Shown here: positions 15,869-25,386 of the stretch, in pieces
Layout: each line of letters begins with the position of its first letter
Position numbering within the stretch: the stretch's first letter is position 1
From: Streptomyces sp. HD
GTDB taxonomy: Bacteria; Actinomycetota; Actinomycetes; Streptomycetales; Streptomycetaceae
DNA length: 64,000 nucleotides
Assembly (NCBI RefSeq): GCF_028369295.1
Contig: NZ_JAQMYP010000004.1
Span: 124,001 to 188,000 of the forward strand
Direction: 5' to 3'
Program-made: the position numbers and the translations under genes
The notes under the pieces: generated by a model
What the model was told of the DNA's origin: nothing
Databases searched by the model: none
Seen by the model: the letters and a program-made list of their open reading frames with translations, nothing else

Positions 15869-17446
15869 TCAGCCGTGGAAGCCGAGCAGCTCGTGCAGTT
15901 CCGCGCCCCGCGACGACTGCGACGTCATCTTGGAGTTCAGCGGTTTCGGATCGGGCAGTGCCTCGCACACCGCGTCGGCCTCGCCCGCGCCGTGCGGCAC
16001 CGTGCCGTCGGTCAGATAGGCCGCGAGGTGCTTGTCCAGGCAGGCGTTCCCGCTGAGCGTGATGCCGTGGTTGCCGCCGCCCTGCTCCACCACGAGGCTG
16101 GACCGGGCGAGCTTCTGGTGCACCGTGACGCCGCCCTGGTACGGGGTGGCCGCGTCGTCGGTCGCCTGGAACAGCAGTATCGGCGGCAGCTTGCCGTTGT
16201 CGACGTTCACCGAGTCCAGCGAGGGCGTGGGCCAGAACGCGCACGGCGCGTTGTACCAGGCGTTGTTCCAGGTCATGAACGGTGCCTTGTCGTACACGGC
16301 CCAGTTGTCCGCCCGCCACCGGTTCCAGTCGCGCGACCAGACGGCGTCACGGCACTGCACGGACGTATAGATGCTGTAGCCGTTGTCGCCGGACGAGTCG
16401 ATGGCTCCGAACCTCTCGTACGCCTCGACCAGCGGGTCCGTGTCCTTGGTGTTCACATACGCCGCGAACGCCTCGGCGAGATAGGGCCAGTAGCCGTTGA
16501 AGTAGCCGCCGGGGAGGAACGTGTCCTCCAACTCGGAGGCGCCCACCTTCCCGCCGGCCGGCTTCTTGGCCAGCGCCGCCCGCATCGCGTACCACTTGGC
16601 CTCGATCTTCGCCGGATCGGTACCGAGCTTGTACGTGGCGTCGTACTTGGCGACCCATGCCATGAAGGCCTGGTGCCGGCCGTTGAAGGCGACGTCCTGC
16701 GCGAGGTTGTCCTCGTACCAGACGCCGGTCGGGTCGACGACCGAGTCCAGGACCGCGCGCCGCACCCGCTGCGGGAACAGCTTGGCGTAGACCGAGCCGA
16801 GGTAGGTGCCGTACGAGTAACCGAAGTAGTTGATCTGCTTCGCGCCGAGTGCGGCACGGATCTTGTCCATGTCGCGCACGGCGCTGATCGTGTTGATGTA
16901 CGGCAGGACGTCCGCGTACTTCTCGCCGCAGGCCCGCGCGAACGCCTTGGCGCGCTGGAGGTTGGCCCGCTCGATCCGCGGTGTGCTCGGCACGGAGTCC
17001 GGGCGGACCGGGGCGAAGTGGCCGGGGCGGCAGTCGAGGGCGGGCTTGCTCTTGCCGACGCCGCGCGGGTCGAAGCCGATGACGTCGTACTGCGCCGCCA
17101 CGTCCTTGGGCAGTGCGGAGGCGACGAACCCGGCGAGCGTGAGTCCGCTGCCGCCGGGGCCGCCCGGATTGACGAGCAGCGGGCCCTGGTACTTCTTCGC
17201 GGTGTGCGGGACGCGGGACAGTGCCAGCGTGATCTGCCGTCCGTTCGGACGGGCGTGGTCGAGCGGCACCTTGAGGGACGCGCACTGAAGCGTCGGGTAG
17301 TCCTGCGTGCCGCACTTCTGCCAGGTGAGGCGCGCGGCCTGATCGCCTTTTGCGGGGTGCGCGGCGCCCGCCTGAGCGGGGACGGCCGTCATGGTTCCGG
17401 CCACGAGGGCGGCGGTGCCGCACAGCACGACTGCGCGTTTTCTCAT
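15869..17446 (-). CDS. secreted alpha/beta hydrolase, tripeptidyl aminopeptidase (Tap/SlpD) type
   Basis: A 525-residue exported hydrolase. A signal peptide MRKRAVVLCGTAALVAGTMT with an AQA-like cleavage region ends near residue 27. The oxyanion segment NPGGPGGSG is at 93-101 and the nucleophile motif GYSYGT has Ser211. The C-terminal part has the TAP-like domain with the late Asp and His (GGGNHGITLSGNACLD). Family members release tripeptides or act on hydrophobic N-termini outside the cell. I chose ATG at 17446; it follows a GGAGGACC ribosome-binding site. Probable feeding or peptide-signal processing role. Confidence 0.9.
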   Translation of the reverse strand: MRKRAVVLCGTAALVAGTMTAVPAQAGAAHPAKGDQAARLTWQKCGTQDYPTLQCASLKVPLDHARPNGRQITLALSRVPHTAKKYQGPLLVNPGGPGGSGLTLAGFVASALPKDVAAQYDVIGFDPRGVGKSKPALDCRPGHFAPVRPDSVPSTPRIERANLQRAKAFARACGEKYADVLPYINTISAVRDMDKIRAALGAKQINYFGYSYGTYLGSVYAKLFPQRVRRAVLDSVVDPTGVWYEDNLAQDVAFNGRHQAFMAWVAKYDATYKLGTDPAKIEAKWYAMRAALAKKPAGGKVGASELEDTFLPGGYFNGYWPYLAEAFAAYVNTKDTDPLVEAYERFGAIDSSGDNGYSIYTSVQCRDAVWSRDWNRWRADNWAVYDKAPFMTWNNAWYNAPCAFWPTPSLDSVNVDNGKLPPILLFQATDDAATPYQGGVTVHQKLARSSLVVEQGGGNHGITLSGNACLDKHLAAYLTDGTVPHGAGEADAVCEALPDPKPLNSKMTSQSSRGAELHELLGFHG

Positions 17447-17543
17447 GTGGTCCTCCCAGGACGGAGGGTCTCGGACCGTGAGTGCCACGGTCCCGGCCGC
17501 ATCGTGCCGGAAAGGACCACCGGAAGAACGGGTTCTGCCAAGA

Positions 17544-17563
17544 CTTGACCCGATTGGGTCGAG
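17544..17563. promoter_or_regulatory. inverted repeat between the radical SAM and aminopeptidase genes
   Basis: CTTGACCC, a GATT centre and GGGTCGAG form a 7-of-8 inverted repeat. It lies 19-38 nt after the radical SAM stop and about 100 bp upstream of the aminopeptidase start. It could be a weak terminator for the first gene or an operator for the second. Confidence 0.3.
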
Positions 17564-17581
17564 GGAAGCGCTCCAATGCTC

Positions 17582-18619
17582 TCAAATGAGCGAGAGTTGA
17601 GTCGGTTCGGTCAGTGTGGGCTCGGCCGGCTCGGGCTCGGGGATCCGGCGGGGCATGCTCGCGCGCGTGGGGCCGATGCCGTACTCCTGTGCCAGGTCGT
17701 GGACCTGACGGGTGATCCGGCGCTGGTACCACTTCGGCGCGTAGGCGCCGTCCGCGTACAGCCGCTCGTAACGGCGCACCAGATGCGGGTGATGGCGGCC
17801 CAGCCAGGCCATGAACCACTCGCGGGCCCCGGGCCGCAGATGCAGCACCAGCGGCGTCACCGAGGTGGCCCCGGACGCGGCGATCGCCCGCACGGTGGCC
17901 CGCAGTTGGGCCGGGTGGTCGCTCAGGAACGGAATCACCGGCGCCATCAGCACACCGCACCCGAGCCCGTGCTCGGCGAGGGTCCGTACGACGTCCAGGC
18001 GCCGCTCGGGGGCGGGCGTGCCCGGCTCCACGGTGCGCCACAGCTCGCGGTCGACGAAGCCGACCGACATGGAGATGCCGACGTCCGTCACCTCGGAGGA
18101 CTGCTTCAGCAGGTCGAGGTCGCGCAGGATCAGCGTGCCCTTGGTCAGGATCGAGTACGGGTTGGCGTGGTCCCGCAGGGCGGCGAGGATGCCCGGCATC
18201 AGCCGGTAGCGGCCCTCCGCGCGCTGGTAGCAGTCGACGTTCGTGCCCATCGCTATGTGCTCGCCCTGCCAGCGACGCGAGGACAGCTGGCGGCGCAGCA
18301 GCTCCGGCGCGTTCACCTTGACCACGATCTGCGAGTCGAAGCCGAGGCCCGTGTCGAGGTCCAGATAGCTGTGCGTCTTGCGCGCGAAGCAGTACACGCA
18401 CGCGTGCGAGCAGCCCCGATAGGGGTTCACCGTCCACTCGAAGGGCATGCGCGAGGCGCCGGGCACCCGGTTGATGATCGAGCGGGCCCGGATCTCATGG
18501 AAGGTGATCCCGGCGAACTCGGGCGTGTCGAAGGTGCGGGTGACCACGGCGTCCGCGCCGAACAGCGCGGTGTCGGCCCGGCTGTGGTCGGACTCCAGGG
18601 TGAGGTTCTCCCAGCGCAT
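17582..18619 (-). CDS. Rv2578c-family radical SAM protein
   Basis: A 345-residue radical SAM enzyme. The cluster-binding motif NPYRGCSHACVYCFAR has Cys70, Cys74 and Cys77 in the CxxxCxxC spacing. The chain resembles spore photoproduct lyase-like SplB proteins and the actinobacterial Rv2578c group, whose reaction is unknown. Start ATG at 18619 is preceded by GAGGAGG. A LexA-like box (GAACACATGTTC) lies 33 nt upstream, so DNA-damage induction is likely. Together these suggest a DNA-repair or damage-response role, which is inference. Confidence 0.9.
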   Translation of the reverse strand: MRWENLTLESDHSRADTALFGADAVVTRTFDTPEFAGITFHEIRARSIINRVPGASRMPFEWTVNPYRGCSHACVYCFARKTHSYLDLDTGLGFDSQIVVKVNAPELLRRQLSSRRWQGEHIAMGTNVDCYQRAEGRYRLMPGILAALRDHANPYSILTKGTLILRDLDLLKQSSEVTDVGISMSVGFVDRELWRTVEPGTPAPERRLDVVRTLAEHGLGCGVLMAPVIPFLSDHPAQLRATVRAIAASGATSVTPLVLHLRPGAREWFMAWLGRHHPHLVRRYERLYADGAYAPKWYQRRITRQVHDLAQEYGIGPTRASMPRRIPEPEPAEPTLTEPTQLSLI

Positions 18620-18651
18620 GGTGCCTCCTCGGTAGCACTGGCCCCAGAATA

Positions 18652-18663
18652 GAACACATGTTC
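18652..18663 (-). promoter_or_regulatory. LexA/SOS-box-like operator
   Basis: GAACACATGTTC is a perfect inverted repeat of GAACA around two bases and matches the actinobacterial SOS core GAAC-N4-GTTC; the outer bases (TA left, CC right) differ from the full TCGAAC-N4-GTTCGA consensus. It abuts a TATTCT -10-like hexamer reading towards the radical SAM gene. Confidence 0.65.
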
Positions 18664-18811
18664 CCTTGATCGTGCGACCTATGGCCAGGCTTCGATTTCG
18701 ATCACTGTGCGATCGCTTCGGGGCCGTGATCGGGACCCCGATTTGGGCGGTCCGGGAGCGGGGTGGTTGGCTTGCCCAAACCCCCGAGAAAACTGGTCCT
18801 GGAGGAAGTCA

Positions 18812-19255
18812 ATGGCGCAGGTCGAGGCCACTACGGAGCGGATCGTCGCGGCGGACGCGGAGAAGGTGTTCGACGCCCTCGCCGACTACAGCGGCACCCG
18901 GCAGAAGCTGCTGCCCGAGCACTTCAGCGAGTACGAGGTGCGCGAGGGCGGCGACGGCGAGGGCACCCTCGTCCACTGGAAGCTGCAGGCCACCAGCAAG
19001 CGGGTGCGCGACTGCCTCCTGGAGGTCAGCGAGCCCACCGACGGCGAGCTCGTCGAGAAGGACCGCAACTCCTCCATGGTCACCACCTGGCGGGTCACCC
19101 CGGCCGGCGAGGGCAAGTCCCGGGTCGTCGTCACCACCACCTGGCAGGGTGCCGGCGGTATCGGCGGCTTCTTCGAGAAGACCTTCGCGCCCAAGGGCCT
19201 CGGCCGGATCTACGACGCGCTGCTCACCAAGCTCGCCGCCGAGGTCGAGAAGTAA
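18812..19255 (+). CDS. SRPBCC (START-like) family protein
   Basis: A 147-residue SRPBCC-fold protein with a hydrophobic ligand cavity, starting MAQVEATTERIVAADAEKVF. The central DYSGTRQKLLPEHFSEYEV and C-terminal GLGRIYDALLTKLAAEVEK match the single-domain group found in actinobacteria. GGAGG precedes the ATG by 6 nt. It lies 156 nt upstream of the MFS gene in the same direction. Ligand unknown; similar proteins carry lipids or polyketide intermediates. Confidence 0.85.
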   Translation: MAQVEATTERIVAADAEKVFDALADYSGTRQKLLPEHFSEYEVREGGDGEGTLVHWKLQATSKRVRDCLLEVSEPTDGELVEKDRNSSMVTTWRVTPAGEGKSRVVVTTTWQGAGGIGGFFEKTFAPKGLGRIYDALLTKLAAEVEK

Positions 19256-19411
19256 GTCCCCGGCGTTCGGGGGCCCTTGGTCTGCCCCGGCCTCCTCACC
19301 GGATCGAGTGGAACTCCGTCGTGTCCGGGACGGCACCGTAACTCGCCGCGCTTGCTCGTAGTTGTCGCCTTATGCGGGAAATGTGAGCAGGCGCGGCGAG
19401 GGGAGCGGTAC

Positions 19412-21808
19412 GTGAGCGGCACGACTTTGGTGCAGGATGAAACCGTCACGGCGCCTCCTGCACAGGCTCCGCCCCACGGTTCGGAACCCCAACTGAGCCC
19501 GCGCCGGGTGCGGTTGGTCTTCTTCGGGCTGATGCTCGCGCTGCTCCTCGCCGCGCTGGAGCAGATGATCGTCGCCACCGCCCTGCCGAAGATCGTCGGC
19601 GAACTGCACGGCCTGGACAAGATGTCCTGGGCGATCACCGCCTACCTGCTCACCGCCACCGTCGGCCTGCCGATCTACGGCAAACTCGGCGACCTCCTCG
19701 GCCGCAAGGGCGTCTTCCAGTTCGCGATCGTCGTCTTCGTCATCGGCTCCGCGCTGGCCGGCCGGGCCGAGACCATGGACCAGCTGATCGCCTACCGGGC
19801 CGTCCAGGGCGTCGGTGCGGGCGGTCTCATGATCGGCGTCCAGGCGATCATCGCCGACATCGTGCCGGCCCGCGAGCGCGGTCGGTTCATGGGCATGATC
19901 GGCGCCGCGTTCGGCCTCGCCTCGGTCGCCGGGCCCCTGCTGGGCGGCTACTTCACGGACCACCTCTCCTGGCGGTGGTGCTTCTACATCAACGTCCCCT
20001 TCGGCCTCCTCACCCTGGCCGTCGTCACCGTCGTACTGAAACTGCCCAAGCCGCAGGCCAAGCCACGGCTCGACATCCTCGGCTCCCTGCTGCTCGCCGT
20101 CGCCTCCACCTGCCTGGTCCTGCTGACCAGTTGGGGCGGCAACGAGTACGCCTGGGACTCCCGCGAGATCCTCGGTCTCGGCGCGGGAGCGGCCCTCGCC
20201 ACCGTCCTCTTCCTCGTGGCAGAGCGCTTCGCCGCCGAACCCCTGATCCCGCTGCGGCTGTTCAGGGACTCCGTCTTCAACGTCACCGGACTGGTCGGCC
20301 TCGTGATCGGCGTCGCCCTGTTCGGGGCGGCCAGCTATCTGCCGACCTTCCTGCAGATGGTCGACGGGGCCACGGCCACCGAGTCGGGCCTGCTCATGCT
20401 GCCCATGATGGGCGGCATCGTCGGCGCCTCCATCGTCTGCGGCCAGCTCATCAGCCTCACCGGCCGGTACAAGATCTACCCCGTGCTCGGCAGCGCCCTC
20501 TCGGTCGTCGGCATGTGGCTGCTGTCCCGCCTCGAAGTCGACACGCCCCGGCTGCACTACAGCATCTGGATGGCCGTACTCGGCGCCGGTATCGGCATGG
20601 TGATGCCGGTCCTGATCCTCGCCGTGCAGAACTCCGTGCGCCCCGCCGACCTCGGCACCGCCACCAGCGCCAACAACTACTTCCGGCAGATCGGCGGCAG
20701 CGTCGGCGCCGCGATCTTCGGCACTCTCTTCGCCGGCCGGCTCGCCGACGCCCTCGCCGAACACCTGCCCGCGCGCGCGGAGGCCCGGCTGCCCGACCCC
20801 GAGTCGATCACCCCGCAGCTCGTCCACGCCATGCCCGAGGCCCTGCGCGACGGCTACGTCCAGGCCTACGCCGAGGCCATGCCGCGCATCTTCCTCTATC
20901 TGGTGCCGGTACTCGTCCTCGGGCTGCTGATCGCCTTCTTCCTCAAGGAGACCCCCCTGTCGACCGGCGCGGCGTCCCACGACGCCCCGGCCCCGGAGAC
21001 GGAACCGGCGTCCGTGCGCGCCCCGATCCCCGCGACCCGATCGCCGCACACGGCCGGTGTCCCCGTCCGCGGCACGGTGCAGCACCCCGACGGCACCGTC
21101 GTCCCGCGCGCGGCGCTCACCCTCATCGACGTCGGCGGGCAGCAGATCGGACGCGGCACGAGCGGTGAGAACGGGCGGTACACACTGGCCACGCCGAGCC
21201 CCGGCGCGTACGTGCTGATCGCCGCCGCGGGCGGCCACCAGCCGCAGGCCGTCTCCGTGACCGTCGGCGAGCGCCCGGTCGAGCTGGACATCGTCCTCGG
21301 CGGTGCCGGACGCCTCGCCGGGCGGGTGCTCACCCCGGACGGCACCCCCGTGGACGCCACCGTCACACTCACCGACGTCCACGGCGAGGTCGTCGCCACC
21401 ACCCGCAGCGGCCGCGAAGGCGGCTATGTCATCACCGAACTGGTCGCGGGCGAGTACACCCTCGCCGCGAGCACGCCCGCGTTCCGCCCGGCCGCCGTCC
21501 CTGTCACCGTGAAGGCCGCCCGCGAGACCCGCCAGGACATCGAACTCGCCGGCGGCGCCCTCCTGCGAGGCACCGTACGCGCGGGCGGCGGACGGCCCGT
21601 CGAGGACGCGCGCGTGACCCTCCTCGACGCGGCCGGCAACGTCATGGACACCCTGACCACCGGGCCCGACGGCACCTTCCGGTTCGTCGACCTGTCCACC
21701 GGCGAGTACACCGTCATCGCCACCGGTTACCCGCCGGTCGCCACCGTGCTCCAGGTCGCCGGCGGCGGCCGTACGGAACGCGACCTTCAGCTGAGCCACG
21801 AGGACTGA
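19412..21808 (+). CDS. DHA2-type MFS drug exporter fused to three carboxypeptidase-regulatory-like domains
   Basis: A 798-residue fusion. Residues about 30-520 form a 14-helix DHA2 (EmrB/QacA-like) proton antiporter: [19 protein letters not shown] at the start, the loop [11 protein letters not shown], and [14 protein letters not shown]. Residues about 550-798 contain three repeats of about 80 residues, each with a G-V/T-x-x-PDGTPV start and a GxYxxxxLxxGxY core, the carboxypeptidase regulatory-like (Ig-fold) pattern usually found in secreted or surface proteins. I chose GTG at 19412 behind GGGGAG; the frame is open upstream. The soluble tail should sit on the face where the last helix ends. 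Confidence 0.9.
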   Translation: MSGTTLVQDETVTAPPAQAPPHGSEPQLSPRRVRLVFFGLMLALLLAALEQMIVATALPKIVGELHGLDKMSWAITAYLLTATVGLPIYGKLGDLLGRKGVFQFAIVVFVIGSALAGRAETMDQLIAYRAVQGVGAGGLMIGVQAIIADIVPARERGRFMGMIGAAFGLASVAGPLLGGYFTDHLSWRWCFYINVPFGLLTLAVVTVVLKLPKPQAKPRLDILGSLLLAVASTCLVLLTSWGGNEYAWDSREILGLGAGAALATVLFLVAERFAAEPLIPLRLFRDSVFNVTGLVGLVIGVALFGAASYLPTFLQMVDGATATESGLLMLPMMGGIVGASIVCGQLISLTGRYKIYPVLGSALSVVGMWLLSRLEVDTPRLHYSIWMAVLGAGIGMVMPVLILAVQNSVRPADLGTATSANNYFRQIGGSVGAAIFGTLFAGRLADALAEHLPARAEARLPDPESITPQLVHAMPEALRDGYVQAYAEAMPRIFLYLVPVLVLGLLIAFFLKETPLSTGAASHDAPAPETEPASVRAPIPATRSPHTAGVPVRGTVQHPDGTVVPRAALTLIDVGGQQIGRGTSGENGRYTLATPSPGAYVLIAAAGGHQPQAVSVTVGERPVELDIVLGGAGRLAGRVLTPDGTPVDATVTLTDVHGEVVATTRSGREGGYVITELVAGEYTLAASTPAFRPAAVPVTVKAARETRQDIELAGGALLRGTVRAGGGRPVEDARVTLLDAAGNVMDTLTTGPDGTFRFVDLSTGEYTVIATGYPPVATVLQVAGGGRTERDLQLSHED

Positions 21809-21993
21809 CGACCCGTCGGGTGCACGCCGCTGTCCTGCGCGGACGCGGCGTCTGCCGCCCGTTCGGCACCCGCCCGGGCCGCCCCGGTCCGGCCGCACCA
21901 ATTCCCGTATTGCCGCACATCACCTCCGTCCAGAGCCGTACGGTGGAGTAGGCGGCAGATCTTGCGGAGCCGTGGGGAGAGAGGGCCTGGGCC

Positions 21994-24447
21994 ATGAACC
22001 GTGGCACCGAGAGGGACGACGCGGTGACCGAACCCGGCGCGGCCGGCCGTATCCCGCTGGCCGTGGTCGTGGTGGACCGCGAGGGCCTGGTCTCCCACTG
22101 GAGCTCCGGCGCACGCCGTCTGTTCGGCGCCGCCAAGGAAGAGGCGATCGGGCGCCCGGCCGTCGACCTCCTGCCGGTCTCCGGGGCCCTGCCCGACGAG
22201 GGGGACCTCGCGCCGTACGGGGCGTACGCGGCGTACGACGATCTCGGCCACGACCTCGAATCGTCCCTCGACGGGCGGCTGTTCTACCCGGCCGCGGGCC
22301 GCGCCCGGCTCACCGTGCGCGACCACGACCGCGTCGACGTGCTGTGGTGGGCCTACCCGCTGGTGGGGCCCGGACCGGAGCGGCTGCTGGTGCTCGGCGC
22401 CGACGTGGGCGGACTCCAGCAGGAGGCGGGCGACGAGGACGCCCGCTTCGAGCGCGTCGCACCCGCCTTCGCCCTGCACACCGACTTCCCCGGCGCCGAG
22501 GAACTCGCCCGCCGCCTCCCCGAGATCCTGCCCAGCATGAGCGTCGAGGAGAGTGCCCGGATCGTCGGGCAGATCCTCGAACTCGGCTATCCCGTACTGG
22601 AGTTCAGCCAGAACGACCGGGTCCCCGTCACCCCCGACTGGGGCGTGCCCCGGCGCGTCGAGCGCAAGGCCCGCCGCGAGCGCGCCGCCCGGGCCGTCGC
22701 CGAAGGGTCGCCGTTACCGCAGGACTACCCTGACGAGGGCGAGGACCTGGAGTACGCCGCCGTACGCGAACGCCTGGAGTTCCTCAACGAGGTCAGCGGC
22801 CGTATCGGCACCTCCCTCGATCTGTCGCGGACCATCATCGAGGTCAGCAAGGCCGTCGTGCCGCGCTTCACCGACGTCGCCGGCACCTATCTGCGCGAAC
22901 AGGTCGTCGCCGGCGAGGGGTTCCCCGACGGCGTGCCGGACACCACCACCATGTGGCACCGGGTCGCCGTCGAGCACACCGACGAACCCGGCCGCTGGGA
23001 CGACGTCGTCCCGGTCGGCGAGGCCATGCCGTTCCCCGCGCACACGCCGTTCTTCCAGTGCATGACCACCGGCGAACCCGTCCTCGTGCCGCGCATCAGC
23101 GAGCAGATGGGCCACGCCATCGCCTCGCAGTTCGAGAAGCGCGACATCCGGCCGCTGATCACCGGCCGCTCGATGCTGGTCGTGCCGCTCAAGGCGCGCA
23201 ATGTCGTCCTGGGCTTCATGATCCTGCTGCGGCACCCGGAGCGCGTCGAGTTCAACGACATGGACCGCGTCACCGGCGCCGAACTCGCCGCCCGCGCGGG
23301 CCTCGTGCTCGACAACGCGCGCATGTACACCTATCAGGAGAGCGTCGCAGAGACCCTCCAGGACAGCATGCTGCCGCACATCCCGCCGCGCATGGCGGGC
23401 TGCGACATCGCCACCCGCTATCTGCCGGGTACCTTGCTGGGGCGGGTCGGCGGTGACTGGTTCGACTCCGTCAAACTGCCCGGGGCCAGAACCGCCCTCG
23501 TCGTCGGCGACGTCATGGGCCACGGTCTCAACTCCGCCGCCATGATGGGCCAGTTGCGTACGGCCGTGCAGACCATGGCGGCCCTCGACCTGCCGCCCGC
23601 CCAGCTGCTGCGCAACCTCGACGACCTCGCCCAGCGCCTCGGCGACACCTACCTGGCGACCTGCCTGTACGCCGTCTACGACCCCATCGCGAGCGAACTG
23701 CACCTCGCCAACGCCGGTCATATCCCGCCCGTCCTGGTCCGCGCCGACGACGGACGCAGCGAGCTGCTCGACCTGCCCACGGGAGCGCCGATCGGCGTCG
23801 GCGGGGTGCCCTTCGAGGCGGTACGCGTGCGGGTGGAGCCCGGCGACCGGATCGTGATGTGCACCGACGGGCTGGTCGAGGTGCGCGGCGAGGACATCGG
23901 GGTCGGCCTCGCCACCCTCTGCGAGTCCGCCGCCCACCCGGCCGCGTCCATGGACGACGCCTGCGACACCATCATCAGAGCCCTCGCCGCGACATTCTCG
24001 GAAGCGGGTCGCGGCGGCCGCAAGGACGACGTGGCCCTGCTGATGGCCCGACTCAACGGCGTCGAGCCGCAGGACGTCGCCGAGTGGCGGATCCGGCTCG
24101 ACCCGGCGGAGGCCGGCCGGGCCCGCGCCGCCGTCCGCGAGCAGCTGCACGACTGGGGGCTGGCCGGACTCGCCGACCACGCCGAGCTGATGGTGAGCGA
24201 ACTCGTCACCAACGCCGTACGGCACTCCCACAGCCGCCCCGTCGAACTGCGCCTCGTCCGCGGTGAGACGCTGCTGTGCGAGGTGGACGACGACGATCAC
24301 GACCTGCCGACCCTGCTCAGCGCCGGACCCCTCGACGAGGCCGGGCGCGGGCTGCGCGTGGTGAGCACGCTCGCGCGTGAGTGGGGCACCAGCCGGACCA
24401 GTGCCGGAAAGACCGTCTGGTTCGAACTCACGCTCCCGCGCCGCTGA
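21994..24447 (+). CDS. PAS-GAF-SpoIIE phosphatase-HATPase multidomain regulator with a TTA codon
   Basis: An 817-residue signalling protein. Order: PAS-like domain (about 18-110, LAVVVVDREGLVSHWSSGA), linker, GAF domain (about 259-445), PP2C-type SpoIIE/RsbU phosphatase (about 457-683, with GGDWFDS, VVGDVMGHG and GRKDDVALL holding metal-binding Asp residues), and an RsbW-like HATPase (about 695-817, ELMVSELVTNAVRHS). It probably controls an anti-sigma/anti-anti-sigma partner switch, both dephosphorylating and binding. Leu241 is encoded by TTA (22714-22716), suggesting bldA-dependent translation. No partner genes are adjacent. Confidence 0.92.
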   Translation: MNRGTERDDAVTEPGAAGRIPLAVVVVDREGLVSHWSSGARRLFGAAKEEAIGRPAVDLLPVSGALPDEGDLAPYGAYAAYDDLGHDLESSLDGRLFYPAAGRARLTVRDHDRVDVLWWAYPLVGPGPERLLVLGADVGGLQQEAGDEDARFERVAPAFALHTDFPGAEELARRLPEILPSMSVEESARIVGQILELGYPVLEFSQNDRVPVTPDWGVPRRVERKARRERAARAVAEGSPLPQDYPDEGEDLEYAAVRERLEFLNEVSGRIGTSLDLSRTIIEVSKAVVPRFTDVAGTYLREQVVAGEGFPDGVPDTTTMWHRVAVEHTDEPGRWDDVVPVGEAMPFPAHTPFFQCMTTGEPVLVPRISEQMGHAIASQFEKRDIRPLITGRSMLVVPLKARNVVLGFMILLRHPERVEFNDMDRVTGAELAARAGLVLDNARMYTYQESVAETLQDSMLPHIPPRMAGCDIATRYLPGTLLGRVGGDWFDSVKLPGARTALVVGDVMGHGLNSAAMMGQLRTAVQTMAALDLPPAQLLRNLDDLAQRLGDTYLATCLYAVYDPIASELHLANAGHIPPVLVRADDGRSELLDLPTGAPIGVGGVPFEAVRVRVEPGDRIVMCTDGLVEVRGEDIGVGLATLCESAAHPAASMDDACDTIIRALAATFSEAGRGGRKDDVALLMARLNGVEPQDVAEWRIRLDPAEAGRARAAVREQLHDWGLAGLADHAELMVSELVTNAVRHSHSRPVELRLVRGETLLCEVDDDDHDLPTLLSAGPLDEAGRGLRVVSTLAREWGTSRTSAGKTVWFELTLPRR

Positions 24448-24599
24448 TCCCTGTGCCCCGTGAGGCGTACGACGGCGGACGGATGTCGAATGCGGAGTGA
24501 AGGTATGCGCCACGCGCTTGTGGCCGAAACCGGGCCGCGGTAGACCGTACTCGCCCGTCACTTCAGGACGGGTCGTCGTCGCACCCTGGGGAGTCGGAC

Positions 24600-25325
24600 A
24601 TGAGCGTGACGAGTCGGTACCGGGAGGCCTGGGAGGGCTTCTGGCGTGAGGCCCCCGAGGAGCAGGGGGCGGTGTTCTGGGACGCCGAGCCCGCCTTGAC
24701 CTCCGGGCGCCATCTGGCCCTGTTCGAGGCGCACCTGGCCGATCCGGGCCTGCCGATGGTGGACCTCGGCTGCGGCAACGGTACACAGACGCGTTTCCTC
24801 GCCGACCGTTTCCCGCGCGTCATCGGCGCCGACCTGTCCGAAGCCGCCCTCGACCACGCCCGGCACGCCGACCCCGCCGGGCAGGCGGCGTACCGGCTGT
24901 TCGACGCCGTGGAGAAGACCGAGGCCGAGACACTGCACGCCGAACTCGGCGACACCAACGTCTACATGCGGGGCGTGCTGCACCAGGCCGAGCCCGACGA
25001 CCGGCAGCTGATGGTGAACGGGATCGCCACGCTGGTCGGTGAGCGGGGCCGGGCCTTCCTCGTCGAGCTCTCCGAGTCCGCCAAGCCCGTCCTGATCGGC
25101 CTCGCGCAGAGCCCGGCGGGCCCGCCGCCCAAGCTCGCACCGATCTTCCGGCACGGCATCGCCCCGGGCGAGGTGGCCGACGCCGCGGTGCCGGACTATC
25201 TGCGCGCAGCCGGGCTGACCGTCCTCGCGAGCGGCGAACTGCCGCTGATCACCACGGAGTACGCGCCCGACGGCACACGGATCGAGCTGCCGTCGAAGTG
25301 GGTGGTGGCGGGCCGGACGGCCTGA
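24600..25325 (+). CDS. class I SAM-dependent methyltransferase
   Basis: A 241-residue methyltransferase. The SAM-binding motif I is MVDLGCGNGTQTRFLADRF (about 52-70), followed by VIGADLSEAALDHAR as motif II. C-terminal strands LTVLASGELPLITTEY complete the fold. The substrate cannot be told from sequence. It starts 152 nt after the phosphatase gene; a small inverted repeat (CCCGTC and GACGGG, 24554-24572) lies in its leader. A strong hairpin follows the stop. Confidence 0.88.
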   Translation: MSVTSRYREAWEGFWREAPEEQGAVFWDAEPALTSGRHLALFEAHLADPGLPMVDLGCGNGTQTRFLADRFPRVIGADLSEAALDHARHADPAGQAAYRLFDAVEKTEAETLHAELGDTNVYMRGVLHQAEPDDRQLMVNGIATLVGERGRAFLVELSESAKPVLIGLAQSPAGPPPKLAPIFRHGIAPGEVADAAVPDYLRAAGLTVLASGELPLITTEYAPDGTRIELPSKWVVAGRTA

Positions 25326-25335
25326 CGACGGGCTG

Positions 25336-25365
25336 CCCTCCGGCGCGTCCGTGCGCGCCGGAGGG
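25336..25365. terminator. bidirectional hairpin terminator
   Basis: A perfect 12-bp stem (CCCTCCGGCGCG and CGCGCCGGAGGG) with loop TCCGTG lies 11 nt after the methyltransferase stop and 22 nt after the convergent surface-protein stop. Confidence 0.85.
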
Positions 25366-25386
25366 TGAACTCGCCGTGCCGGACGA

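Noticed and set aside
17566..17580. LacI/CebR-type operator (GGAAGCGCTCC)
   Set aside because: Imperfect symmetry and an inserted base relative to TGGGAGCGCTCCCA; no sugar genes nearby.
19370..21901. 843-codon open frame antisense to the MFS exporter gene
   Set aside because: Low-complexity Gly/Asp/Arg composition without domain motifs; typical antisense shadow of a GC-rich gene. The plus-strand frame has clear transporter motifs.
24554..24572. Terminator in the methyltransferase leader (CCCGTC/GACGGG)
   Set aside because: Only 6 bp of stem and it lies 28 nt before the start codon; too weak to call.
22714..24786. 690-codon minus-strand frame over the SpoIIE phosphatase
   Set aside because: No recognisable domain; composition of an antisense frame.
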